From contig NC_087070.1 of assembly GCF_963678635.1 (NCBI RefSeq), positions 9,830,539-9,894,538 of the forward strand: 64,000 nt of DNA. Reading direction: 5' to 3'. This DNA comes from Symsagittifera roscoffensis (lineage: Eukaryota; Xenacoelomorpha; Acoela; Convolutidae). The notes under the pieces are model-generated. The model searched no databases and had not been told where the DNA came from. It saw only the letters and a program-made list of their open reading frames with translations. The translations under genes and the position numbers were made by a program. This document shows positions 9,870 through 20,889 of this stretch, in pieces; the stretch's first letter is position 1; every line of letters begins with the position of its first letter.

Positions 9870-11934
9870 TTCCTTATGGCAACGATGCCCAAAACTTTAT
9901 CTAAAAAAAACTTAAGTGATTTTTTGCGACTGAATGTTTGTAGTTAATTGGATACCTTTGGACTGTATTGAGGTCTGAATAAATTGTATTGCGCATAGAT
10001 AATTTTTTTTGTTAATTGCTGATTGATTATAAAGAATGAATTCTTCCGAATGTTACCAGTATATTTGTAATCATTCGTAATTTATGAAGAATGCCTTCGA
10101 TTTGGAGAGTCTAGTTTAAAAAATATCAGTTAGTGAACAAGTTTAAGAAATAAGTTCAGTAAGCCGGGAACGAGGGCCTACGACGCGAGTTTCAGAGCCA
10201 ACATTTTTTAACGTGAAGTTCTAAGAAAAAGTTTTCTATCCTCTGACAATCAAAAGCATAATTGATCAGAAAGCTCAGATGACCGATCATTATAATATAT
10301 TGCTAACCTTGAGGGCTCTAAATACGAGAATACGAAATTTAGGGCTAACATTGAATATTTTTTACCAATTTATTTACAACTATCTTAATTTGTTTCATTA
10401 TTTTTTACTTAACTTTTTACACAAGTAAACCTTGTGTTGTGTTATTATTTGAACTTTCTTTTATTTCCAACCTAAGTCGCAAATATTATTTCGACAAAAT
10501 GTGTTCTCTTTGAAAGTGTTCATGCTGATCAATAACCAGCTATTAATTACAGCCAATGCTAAGGATATCAACACAGGCTATTATACTAAAATTAGCACTT
10601 CAGCTTTAAGGTATCATGGATCTGTAGCGTAGAGGTAGGGAAGGAGACCCACAACAAAATAACATGGTTCGAACATGGACAGGGTCGGATGTTTTAAATG
10701 AACTTTTTCGTATACTAGCTAAAATGCGTCCGCTCTATAAATTGAGGCGTGTCAGTTGTTAATTTTTTAAATGCGTACTGCTAATGCTTCATAATTGCCT
10801 ATACAAGCGGGTACTCTTGTATAGGTCTTGCTATTTTTTTCGGGAAAGTCTTAAAATTTGTTCACGCTCAATTTTGATTTTTCGCGGTTTGACTTGTAAT
10901 TTCTTTTTAAGTTCAGTCCATTTCCATTGTTAAAAGGAGATAAAACTCCACTATCGAACAGCAAAAGCGTATAGGTCATGAAAACGTGATCATTTTCTAA
11001 TTTTGAAAATGGAAATTAAATCATTAATTATCAGATTTTCCCTGCGAAATAAAAGTTTCACCTGTTGATCCAGTTTTCTCAAATTGGGTTAGTTTTAACA
11101 AAAAAAGTGTCCATCATAAATTGTTCTAAAAATTCAAAGAGCTTTATAGTCATCTAGTTTTTTTCTTCGAAATTCAAAAGTCGAAGGTTTTTGAAAAACC
11201 AGTCGGTTTTTTTTTCAGTTTCCTTGCGTTCACTCTTTTTTGAACTGTCAGTTGGTTATGTTTTTCTTAATTTAATCTGTCTGCTGCTTGCCTAAAAACG
11301 TATCTCTTGAGAATTAAACCTAGTTGTGGGATGTAGAATATTAGGAATCAACACTGTGGTTGACACAATAAATTGAAACTCAATGTTTTTACTCAAGCAA
11401 GCGCTTGTGTTATTTCACCAGTTAGCTTTTTTCCAATTGAACTTACAAAAAATTGCTCATTTATTGTTCAAGTTTAGTGTTGCATTGCTAATTTTTTTCG
11501 GAAATTTAATAGCATGCGTATTATTCGCTTTTTTGTAGCTCGCACTTGGAAGTCCGGAAAGTGAAATCGTATTGTTGTGAAGCTCAAATGTCGTATGGGA
11601 CTAGTTCATTTTACTTTCGAATCTTTTGAAAATTTTTGTTTTTTTTTTGCTTTCAAAAGCTACCGAGGGCCATTTTTTCCTTTGCGATTGTAAAATGCAG
11701 CTTCACCACAGGCAATTTTTTTTTATTGATTTGTTTTTTTTCGATTGCTGTTTTTCTTTTAGATAGTAAACTCTTGAAGCCGGATAAATTTGGCTACTAT
11801 ATGTTAATTATTGAAAATGGGGTGGCCAGTCAATAAGCATAATGGTCTAAGAGAAGTAAAGCTTCAAGATCAGAAAAACAAAAAAATATCAGTTTTTATA
11901 AACTAATCGGTAAATTAGTTATCAGAAATGTGAA
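9870..11934. other. PCBD 3' flank and non-coding spacer (unit 1)
   Basis: Holds the probable poly(A) signal AATAAA (9978-9983), a tRNA-like B-box sequence near 10619-10690 (listed separately) and, from about 11820, the left end of a family-I MITE (GGGGTGGCCAGTCAATAAGC). Otherwise AT-rich with no supported gene; the ORF at 11636-11836 is low complexity. Confidence 0.6.
10619..10690 (+). repeat. tRNA-like sequence (SINE head or tRNA pseudogene, unit 1)
   Basis: An A-box-like TAGCGTAGAGGTAGGGAAGG and a B-box-like GGTTCGAACAT are spaced as in a tRNA, but the acceptor and anticodon stems do not fold. This is most likely a tRNA-derived SINE head. The copy in unit 2 is at 19571-19642. Confidence 0.4.
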
Positions 11935-13482
11935 TAACCAAAGCAACGAACATTTTATGCATCATTTGAGAAATTTAATCACAATTTTTTTTTTAAATAA
12001 GCGAAAAAGTCAATGCATAATTTATTAGTTTTCTTGGTATTTTTTGAAGATTCTAACATTTGTTTTTATCAAGTAGCTCGTATAAATCAAAATAAATTAA
12101 CATTTTTCTGTTTTTCTGCTCTTGGTCCCATTCTGCACTTGGACCATTCTGCTTATTTCTGCGCCTCCTGAAGATGGTCGTTGTGGGCAAAATCTCCAAT
12201 ATGCAAACACCGAAATGTACTTGTTTGGTGCCAATGACAAGTTGATTGGTTCCGCCCACTTCCTAAGAACAATAGCCAGCATGGGATTCTAGCATACGCC
12301 TGTGGTTGGTCACCGTATTCGTATCCACTAGACTAACTAGATCCAAAAATTTATTGACATACAGAATTTAAAATCCTTCTGTGAGAATTAACCCATATTT
12401 TGAGCACTTTCCCTGGCATAATGTTTTCACAAGGGACCACAGCTTTTTTGAGGGCCCAAAATTGTAATTTAGTACCTACCGAAATGCCAAACTGTGTATA
12501 TGAACACGAGCGCGAAGCAGAATCCTTAATTTTCAAAGAACGAACTCCAAAATGATTGAAAATTTTGTAGGTTCTATGTTTGTTTCATCGGACGAGAGAG
12601 TGTGACAAAATTTAATCAAGTGGCATAGTAGGATTGAAAACGAAACTTTTTTCAAACCAGTTTTTTTGCAGTTCAAAACAGGGGTGCACAGAAATTAATT
12701 GATCATGTGAAAATAAATTTTTTTTACGTAGCAATAATTAATTATATCGCGAAGATATTCAAAATAATGATTGCAAAAATTGAAATATTGCAAAAAATAA
12801 GTTTTTGCTGAATTTGTATTCAGGTAAGTTCTTACTTTCATACTTTTTCTGACACAGTTGATTCACTCCAAAAGTTTCGGCTGACAGTCTAACGCGAAAG
12901 AATAAGCTGGAGCAATTAAGATGTCGTATGCCAAACTGTCTGAAAACGAACAAAAGCATTTTAAACAAACTAGTTGCAACGATTGCGTTTTGTCGCCATC
13001 CTAGGTTCTACTAGGCCCAATAAAAAATTGCTAGTAAAATAACTGCAACACATACAAAAAGTTATCTATTTCACTGAATTTTTATTGCGATAAAAATTTT
13101 TGTGATTGATTTAATTCTCGCATATCTCGAGAAAAGTAGAACCTAGGATGGTGAGAAAATGCAATCGCTGCAACTAAATTGTTTACAATGCTTTTGTTTG
13201 CTTTCAGACAGTTTGGCATACGATCTCTTAATTGCTCCAGCTTATTCATTCGCGTTAGACTGTCAGCCGAAAGTTTTGGAGTGAATCAACAATCAACTGT
13301 GTCAGAAAAAGTATGAAAGTAAGAATTTACCTGAATACAAATTCAGCAAAAACTTATTTTTTGCAATATTTCAATTTTTGCAATCATTATTTTGAATATC
13401 TTCGCGATATAATTAATTATTGCTACTTAAAAAAAATTTATTTTCACATGATCAATTAATTTCTGTGCACCCCTGTTTTGAA
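11935..13482. repeat. Large imperfect palindrome, left arm, spacer and part of right arm (unit 1)
   Basis: The left arm 11935-13011 is the reverse complement (about 85-95% by eye) of the right arm, which starts at 13136, runs to the unit end at 13482, and continues only after unit 2 (22438-23175). Inside are head-to-head copies of a MITE with the termini CAGGGGTGCACAGAAATT and AATTTTTTATTGGGCACCCC (hAT-like CAGGGGTGC end). The spacer 13012-13135 holds the opposite terminus, GCCCAATAAAAAATTGCTAG. ORFs at 12053-12968 are coincidental frames in the arms and recur in inverted orientation near 22783-23082. Confidence 0.85.
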
Positions 13483-13566
13483 CTGCAGCCATCGTTTTAT
13501 ATATTTGTTTGACGATTTAAACCCAAGTCAATGTTGATTAAATCTCTTCTGATAGTCAATATAAGA

Positions 13567-13716
13567 ATGGCATCATCCACATCCATAAAAGCTGTCAAAA
13601 TTTTGGGCGAAGCTAACTACTCAAATCAATTAGCAGATCTCAAAGAAGCAGGCTGGACCGTTGACACTGAGAAAGACAAGCTCTCTAAAAGTTACAAATT
13701 CAATGATTTCAATGAA
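13567..13716 (+). CDS. PCBD: PCBD copy 2, exon 1
   Basis: Same 50 codons as 4615-4764; donor GAA|GTGAGT at 13716/13717, phase 0. The duplication junction lies 84 bp upstream at 13482/13483. Confidence 0.9.
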
Positions 13717-16700
13717 GTGAGTATTTTGGAGTTCTCAAATGCTTTTGGCTTATGAATAATTCAAGAACCGGATCGTCTGGAGGTAAAGTCCATGCTTGGG
13801 ACGATAAAAGTTAGTAGTTTTAGTCCGGATAGTAACTTTAGTAGCTATCAGAATTTTTGTAGGCTTAGTTTCAAATGCAAGAACTTTTTTGAAAGTCCCT
13901 CTATTTTAACTACTTGAGCATACCAATTTCAATATTCTTGATGATGCAAAAAGTAATTAATTTCATGTTTTAGCTAGAAATAACACTAATAATTATAGCA
14001 AAAATATGCTAAACAAATTTTTCGACTGGAGTTGTTACATGCTATAATGCAAAAAAAAATTGAGGAGCCTAAACAACGGAAAACCATCAGATCGTTCTGA
14101 TTGTAATGTTCGACCAGAAATTATACAGCAGCGGAAAATAGAAAAAGTTCTCTTTGACGACTGGCTGGCGTCAGATACTTTAATTCTATACGTTTTTCAC
14201 CGTCTCGACTTAGCCAGTTGATTTTTGTCTGATTAAGGGTCAACAATGTTACAGCTTTTAGGCCATCAGTCTTACGAATTTTACTTATCTTTCGACTACA
14301 TGTGAATATAACCTCATAGCTGGGTCTCGGATCCCCAGACAAGGTGGTTACTACTAAAAACAGGGCTAAAAACAAGAATTATTTTAGGTGACAGTTATAT
14401 ATCCGATCCGTTAGAGATCGATTGACTCTTTCCTCAACTTTGGCCCTTAACTTTTCATGCTCTGGAATAAAATTAAATTGCTCAGGCCATTACACCAGTT
14501 GAAAAGGTCTCAAGTGTTCATAAACAGTAACTAGGTACCGGACCTCCAATTCCAATATCCCCCGAGAGGTAATGTCGTTACTCTTTTTTTTACTGCTCGG
14601 AAGAGTTCGTCCTGAGGTCGCCGCTCAACCCTCCGGTTCCATTTAATTTCGTGATCAAGTGTCTTCACGCTTGTGTCCGGAGGATTCATGTTTTTCAATA
14701 TGTATCACTTCAATCTACATTCTTGCTATCGACTTTTCGTCGCGTCTTATCTGGCTGTTGTCTTTTTTTTTTTAAATAGTCCAAATATGGGAGTTTTTTC
14801 GTATTTCTTAGAAAGTGTCAGGGGTATATTCGAAATTAAAAAAATACATTGTAGAGTATTTCAGCCCTCCTTTCCGTGTTCGTTTTCACATTAAGACACT
14901 TATTGTCGTGTCCAGCGTGTTCGGGAAGGTTCGGCTGTGCCATCCAGGGGAATGGGATAGATATACCTGTTGGAGCAACAAAGCATGTTTTAAATGATAA
15001 GATAATTTGTTCACATGCTAACTAATTTAAAAACGCATGTTTTTTTTAAATAGTTAATTCATATCACCTAACCGCGATTTGTAGTGGTTAAATTATCATT
15101 GATTCAATTTTCATTTGATACAGTCGCTTTCCAGCTATCGCGAAGTATTAAATACTAGTTAGGGCGTTGAAAGATGTAGCAAATAGTATAAAACGCTATG
15201 AGTCAGCTATAATCTTGCTGTGAAATCCTTAAATGTCAGAAAGTATTCACTGAATATGTTTGCTAAAAATAAAATAGAGTTAAAAGAAGGCAAAGTTCAC
15301 TAAGATATGAAAAGCTTTATTAGCATTCAAAAATTGAAAGATAGAACAAAAACGATTAGAAGAAAAACCATTGTCAACTGAAAAATTATCATTAAGAGTT
15401 GGCGTGTGGTTTTCAAACATTGCAATCCATCAAAAAACCATTGCCGATAGAGATGGTGGTACTCTTTTTGAATGCACTCGTTATGAGGAATGTAGACTAT
15501 GAAAACTATCATCAAGAGCTGGCGTGTGGTTTTCAATCATGGTAAGCCATCAAAAATCCATTGCAGATAAAGATGATGGTATTCTTTTTGAATGCACTCG
15601 TTATGAGGAATTTACACTATGAAAACTATCAACAAGAGCTGGCGTGTGGTTTTCAATCATGGTAAGCCATCAAAAATCCATTGCAGATAAAGATGATGGT
15701 ACCCTTTTTCAATGCACTCGTTTGAGGAGTTTACACTATGCAAAGTATCATCAAGAGCTGGCGTGTGGTTTTCAATCATTGTAATCCATTAAAAAACCAT
15801 TGCCGATAAAGATGATGGTATTCTTTTTGAATGCACTCGTTATGAGGAATTTACACTAAGAAAACTATCCATAAGAGCTGGCGTGTGGTTTTCGATAATT
15901 GTAATCCATCAAAAAACTATTGCCGATAAAGATGATGTACTCTTTTTGAATGCACTCGTCATGAGGAATTTACACTATGAAAATTATCATCAAGAGCTGG
16001 CGTGTGGTTTTCAATAATTGTAATTCATCAATCATAATCATCATCATAGTTTGATTTTGTCACCCGTTTTGAAACTCAGAGGTGAGGAGAAATGTCTTAG
16101 CCTCCAACTAGGCTTGTTATCTCTGTGTATCTGGCGAGTCTTCGGCCCTAAGCTAGGGCTGTTTTAGTTGTCTGCTGGATAATCTTCGACCTTGTGCTAG
16201 GTCTGCAATAGCCACGTTGTTATATCTTCGGCCTTGATCTAGGCTTGTATATTTCTGCTGCCGAGAGTCTTCAGCCTAGAGCTGTAGGCCTCTGACTCAC
16301 TTCTAAAAGAGTGAAAAGTTAAAATTGAGCCCTGATCTGGGCCTGGTCTCATCTGATAGTCATTGATTTTCTTTTCAGCTTATTAAAAGCTTCCCGAAAA
16401 TCTGCCAGTTCTCTTAGGTGCTTTGCATCTGCATGGATGCCATCAGTGCTCATGTGATGGCGGTATATGAATCTTCTGTGATTGTAGCAAGGGACTTTCA
16501 GATACCTCGCTACAACTCGATAGCAGCCGTTTAGTGCTTTGATAGTGCTGTATTTATCCCTTCTGCTCGTTAGTTCCATTAATCCAACACTGTACCCATG
16601 AAATTTCAAATCACGAATCAGATAGCACATTTTATCAGCCGTTTCTACTGGTCCCATCAATCGTCGACTCTCTCGATCGAAGAGGTTATTAGTTCCTCCC

Positions 16701-18822
16701 ATGACTATTATGTTTTTGCACCCGAGTTTCTGATATCTCTCAGAACATTGTCGCTGCACATTGTGGAGATGGCTCTATCTGGGCACGAAATAGTCATTGC
16801 ATTCTTCAGGAATATTCCAAATACTAGCGAGGATCCCAGCTCACAGTTGTTCCTTCGTTTGGTAGAAGTATAGAATATTCTCCGAATAGGCTGTCTTTTG
16901 CTTTCAACAACACAGCGATGATTGGCTAGTGATCTTTGAATATCACGGATAGGATTTTTGCGTAAATTAACAGTCTGCATTATTGCTAAAAGCAAACCTT
17001 TCGTTAATTCCTTTACTTTACACGCCAAATGCGCTCTTGAAAAGGTATGTTTTCAGCGTTCGTTTGAAAATATAAAGATCTAAAATACTCCTCAGCTCAA
17101 GTGGGAGCGAATTCCACTGTTTGCGAGCAAGTACTGAGAACGCACGGTTTCCGAATGATTTTTTTGCTGACTTCAATTCTGCTATGAATATGTTAGAGGT
17201 TCTAGTTGTGTTGCAATGCCGTTGAAATGAGGCCATGCCAATCAAGTAAACTGGGATTTCTCTATCGCGTAGTTTTTTGTGCATTAAAGTCATTGTTTTG
17301 AAAATAACTCTTTGTTCAATGGGAAGCCAGTGCAGGTGGTGTCTAAAGTCTTTATACGAATCGTATTTCCTTAATCGAAAAATGAATCGACATGCTGCGT
17401 TCGGAACTCGTTGTAATTTAGCAAAAAGATATTTGGGTGCCCCATTTAGAATTATGTTGCCGTAGTCCAAACGTGAAATAATTAAGCTATTGACCAGCAT
17501 AATCCTGTCTTCTAGGTTCAAGTAGCGCTGTGTCCTGTATAGTTTCGAGAGTTGTGAGTTACAGGAACTGTAAATGTTGTTCGTTTGCAGGGTAAAGCTT
17601 AGGTTTAAATCAATCTTCACATCGAGGGATGTTATTTTATTTAGTCGCTTAACTGCATTTCCAGCCACAATCATCGAATCAAGTTGAAATTTCCAACGCT
17701 TGAATCTGGTGCACATAATTTCAGTCTTATCAGGGTTTATTTTTAATTAGAAAGAACTGAAGGCTGACACAACCAAAAAACTATTGCCGATAAAGATGAC
17801 GCTACTCTTTTTGCATGCACTCGTTATGAGGAATTTACACTTCAAAACTTTTTAATCAACTGAATATCAAATCAACTAATACTATCATCTTAGAATCCGT
17901 TAAATTGGGCTGTCAAACTGGTGTAACCGTTCAACGCACAATTCATCGTCCGAAAATTACAATAAAGTTTTGCCGCTTAAATTCTTTTCAGAATGGAAGC
18001 TTACATGCTTCTTCTGGAAAAGTAGACATCATTTATTACCAAGTTTTGTCAAACTAGATGTAATTTAGTGAACATCGTTGAACCAAAAAAGCTGCTAAAA
18101 ATTGATAGAAACTACATGTCTAAAAAACTATTTATCATGAGAGCTGTACCAACATGAAACAACATGCAAGAGCATAACTTAAAGCAAACCTTTCAATATT
18201 TTTTGCCTCGAAAATGAAATTGGAAGCTTTTAGAAGACATTCTGGAGCAATTTTTTAAAGCCCTGTTGTTTTTTTTGATAAGTTGCTGTTTTTACTATTT
18301 TTGCTGAGGTTAGTTTAAACGATGTTCATACAGTTCTTCGGATTTAATATGAATAAAGTTTTTTTGTTAACATACTGAGGCGAAAACAAGTTTGGATCTT
18401 TTAAATCAGAATTCAACATATGATAACTTCACCCAATTTTCACTCATTTCTAGTCACTCATGAAAAAAGTTGATATGGGGGAGATTTTTAGATTATCACT
18501 TTTTAAAATCTGATCAAAAAGATGTTGCCATACTGAGGGGAAAATAATTTACAAAAAAAATTTAATTCGTGTCAAATTCATATAAGGGATTTGTGTACAA
18601 CAGTTTCCTGTTTGTGTCCGTAGGCTGTAACTGTTTGAATAAAACAGTGAATTTTAGGCATTCGGCTGGATGACTCGCGTGGCTCTGAAAGCAGACAAGA
18701 TGGACCACCACCCGGAGTGGTTTAATGTGTATAACAGAGTAGACGTCACACTCTCTACACACGAATGCGGAGGTGTGTCTCCGCGAGACATAGTCATGGC
18801 CCAGTTCATGGACTCAATCTAA
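13567..18822 (+). CDS. PCBD: Pterin-4a-carbinolamine dehydratase, copy 2 (2 exons)
   Basis: Exon 1 13567-13716 and exon 2 18658-18822 give the same 104-aa protein as copy 1; I saw no coding difference. Splice sites (GAA|GTGAGT, TTTTAG|GCA) and the poly(A) signal (AATAAA at 18931-18936) are preserved, so the gene looks intact. Only 84 bp upstream of the ATG are shared with copy 1. Before that, copy 2 is preceded by the palindrome right arm ending ...CCCCTGTTTTGAA, so its promoter context is new. Whether it is expressed cannot be judged from sequence. Confidence 0.92.
15363..16031. repeat. Tandem array, 119-120 bp unit (unit 2)
   Basis: Copy of the array at 6411-7078, with the LINE in the same interrupting position; it resumes at about 17774-17848. 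Array length is unchanged between the two units, so no unit gain or loss has occurred since the duplication. Confidence 0.9.
16349..17028 (-). pseudogene. SGNH-hydrolase-like ORF of the LINE (unit 2, longer frame)
   Basis: The C-terminal frame (16759-16349, 136 codons) is open here. It runs from [11 protein letters not shown] (block III) through [12 protein letters not shown], whose DGIH fits the block V Asp-x-x-His catalytic dyad, to a stop at 16349. The N-terminal part (17028-16708) is in another frame, so a frameshift near 16708-16759 still separates block III from any block I. The corresponding base in unit 1 creates a premature TAA. Function in these elements is unproven; lipid or membrane binding has been suggested for LINE esterase domains. 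Confidence 0.7.
17018..17716 (-). pseudogene. LINE reverse transcriptase C-terminal region (unit 2)
   Basis: Identical in translation to 8065-8763, with the [14 protein letters not shown] and [13 protein letters not shown] thumb motifs. Truncated upstream of the catalytic YADD box. Confidence 0.85.
18658..18822 (+). CDS. PCBD: PCBD copy 2, exon 2
   Basis: Same 54 codons plus TAA as 9705-9869, containing the HHPEW active-site segment and THECGG. Confidence 0.93.
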   Translation, partial: AFGWMTRVALKADKMDHHPEWFNVYNRVDVTLSTHECGGVSPRDIVMAQFMDSI

Positions 18823-20889
18823 TTCCTTATGGCAACGATGCCCAAAACTTTATCTAAAAAAAACTTAAGTGATTTTTTGCGACTGAATGTTTGTAGTTAA
18901 TTGGATACCTTTGGACTGTATTGAGGTCTGAATAAATTGTATTGCGCATAGATAATTTTTTTTGTTAATTGCTGATTGATTATAAAGAATGAATTCTTCC
19001 GAATTTTACCAGTATATTTGTAATCATTCGTAATTTATGAAGAATGCCTTCGATTTGGAGAGTCTAGTTTAAAAAATATCAGTTAGTGAACAAGTTTAAG
19101 AAATAAGTTCAGTAAGCCGGGAACGAGGGCCTACGACGCGAGTTTCAGAGCCAACATTTTTTAACGTGAAGTTCTAAGAAAAAGTTTTCTATCCTCTGAC
19201 AATCAAAAGCATAATTGATCAGAAAGCTCAGATGACCGATCATTATAATATATTGCTAACCTTGAGGGCTCTAAATACGAGAATACGAAATTTAGGGCTA
19301 ACATTGAATATTTTTTACCAATTTATTTACAACTATCTTAATTTGTTTCATTATTTTTTATTTAACTTTTTACACAAGTAAACCTTGTGTTGTGTTATTA
19401 TTTGAACTTTCTTTTATTTCCAACCTAAGTCGCAAATATTATTTCGACAAAATGTGTTCTCTTTGAAAGTGTTCATGCTGATCAATAACCAGCTATTAAT
19501 TACAGCCAATGCTAAGGATATCAACACAGGCTATTATACTAAAATTAGCACTTCAGCTTTAAGGTATCATGGATCTGTAGCGTAGAGGTAGGGAAGGAGA
19601 CCCACAACAAAATAACATGGTTCGAACATGGACAGGGTCGGATGTTTTAAATGAACTTTTTCGTATACTAGCTAAAATGCGTCCGCTCTATAAATTGAGG
19701 CGTGTCAGTTGTTAATTTTTTAAATGCGTACTGCTAATGCTTCATAATTGCCTATACAAGCGGGTACTCTTGTATAGGTCTTGCTATTTTTTTCGGGAAA
19801 GTCTTAAAATTTGTTCACGCTCAATTTTGATTTTTCGCGGTTTGACTTGTAATTTCTTTTTAAGTTCAGTCCATTTCCATTGTTAAAAGGAGATAAAACT
19901 CCACTATCGAACAGCAAAAGCGTATAGGTCATGAAAACGTGATCATTTTCTAATTTTGAAAATGGAAATTAAATCATTAATTATCAGATTTTCCCTGCGA
20001 AATAAAAGTTTCACCTGTTGATCCAGTTTTCTCAAATTGGGTTAGTTTTAACAAAAAAAGTGTCCATCATAAATTGTTCTAAAAATTCAAAGAGCTTTAT
20101 AGTCATCTAGTTTTTTTCTTCGAAATTCAAAAGTCGAAGGTTTTTGAAAAACCAGTCGGTTTTTTTTTCAGTTTCCTTGCGTTCACTCTTTTTTGAACTG
20201 TCAGTTGGTTATGTTTTTCTTAATTTAATCTGTCTGCTGCTTGCCTAAAAACGTATCTCTTGAGAATTAAACCTAGTTGTGGGATGTAGAATATTAGGAA
20301 TCAACACTGTGGTTGACACAATAAATTGAAACTCAATGTTTTTACTCAAGCAAGCGCTTGTGTTATTTCACCAGTTAGCTTTTTTCCAATTGAACTTACA
20401 AAAAATTGCTCATTTATTGTTCAAGTTTAGTGTTGCATTGCTAATTTTTTTCGGAAATTTAATAGCATGCGTATTATTCGCTTTTTTGTAGCTCGCACTT
20501 GGAAGTCCGGAAAGTGAAATCGTATTGTTGTGAAGCTCAAATGTCGTATGGGACTAGTTCATTTTACTTTCGAATCTTTTGAAAATTTTTGTTTTTTTTT
20601 TGCTTTCAAAAGCTACCGAGGGCCATTTTTTCCTTTGCGATTGTAAAATGCAGCTTCACCACAGGCAATTTTTTTTTATTGATTTGTTTTTTTTTCGATT
20701 GCTGTTTTTCTTTTAGATAGTAAACTCTTGAAGCCGGATAAATTTGGCTACTATATGTTAATTATTGAAAATGGGGTGGCCAGTCAATAAGCATAATGGT
20801 CTAAGAGAAGTAAAGCTTCAAGATCAGAAAAACAAAAAAATATCAGTTTTCATAAACTAATCGGTAAATTAGTTATCAGAAATGTGAAT
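18823..20889. other. PCBD 3' flank and non-coding spacer (unit 2)
   Basis: Copy of 9870-11934. It holds AATAAA (18931-18936), the tRNA-like sequence (19571-19642) and the family-I MITE left end near 20775. No supported gene. Confidence 0.6.
19571..19642 (+). repeat. tRNA-like sequence (unit 2)
   Basis: Duplicate of 10619-10690, with the same A-box-like and B-box-like segments and no foldable tRNA cloverleaf. Confidence 0.4.

Larger units (their letters stand above)
4531..13482. repeat. Tandem segmental duplication, unit 1 (8952 bp)
   Basis: This segment is repeated immediately downstream (13483-22437) with an offset rising from 8952 to 8955 because of single-base indels in homopolymers. About ten substitutions were spotted by eye over ~8.95 kb, so identity is above 99.8%. 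Each unit begins CTGCAGCCATCG, and the sequence after unit 2 starts CTGCAAAACAAC, so the breakpoints share the 5-bp microhomology CTGCA. The unit contains an entire PCBD gene, a LINE, a tandem array and most of a large palindrome. An assembly artefact (collapsed or redundant haplotype) is the main alternative. Confidence 0.95.
16032..17773 (-). mobile_element. 5'-truncated LINE with RT C-terminus and SGNH-like ORF (unit 2)
   Basis: Duplicate of the LINE at 7079-8820, including the hairpin row (16099-16342) and the RT C-terminal frame (17018-17716). It was carried along by the segmental duplication, not independently inserted: the flanks are identical. Confidence 0.85.

Noticed and set aside
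12053-12968. Minus-strand ORFs in the palindrome, with similar translations on the + strand near 22783-23082
   Set aside because: The similarity is due to the inverted DNA repeat, not protein conservation: frames appear on both strands and are short.
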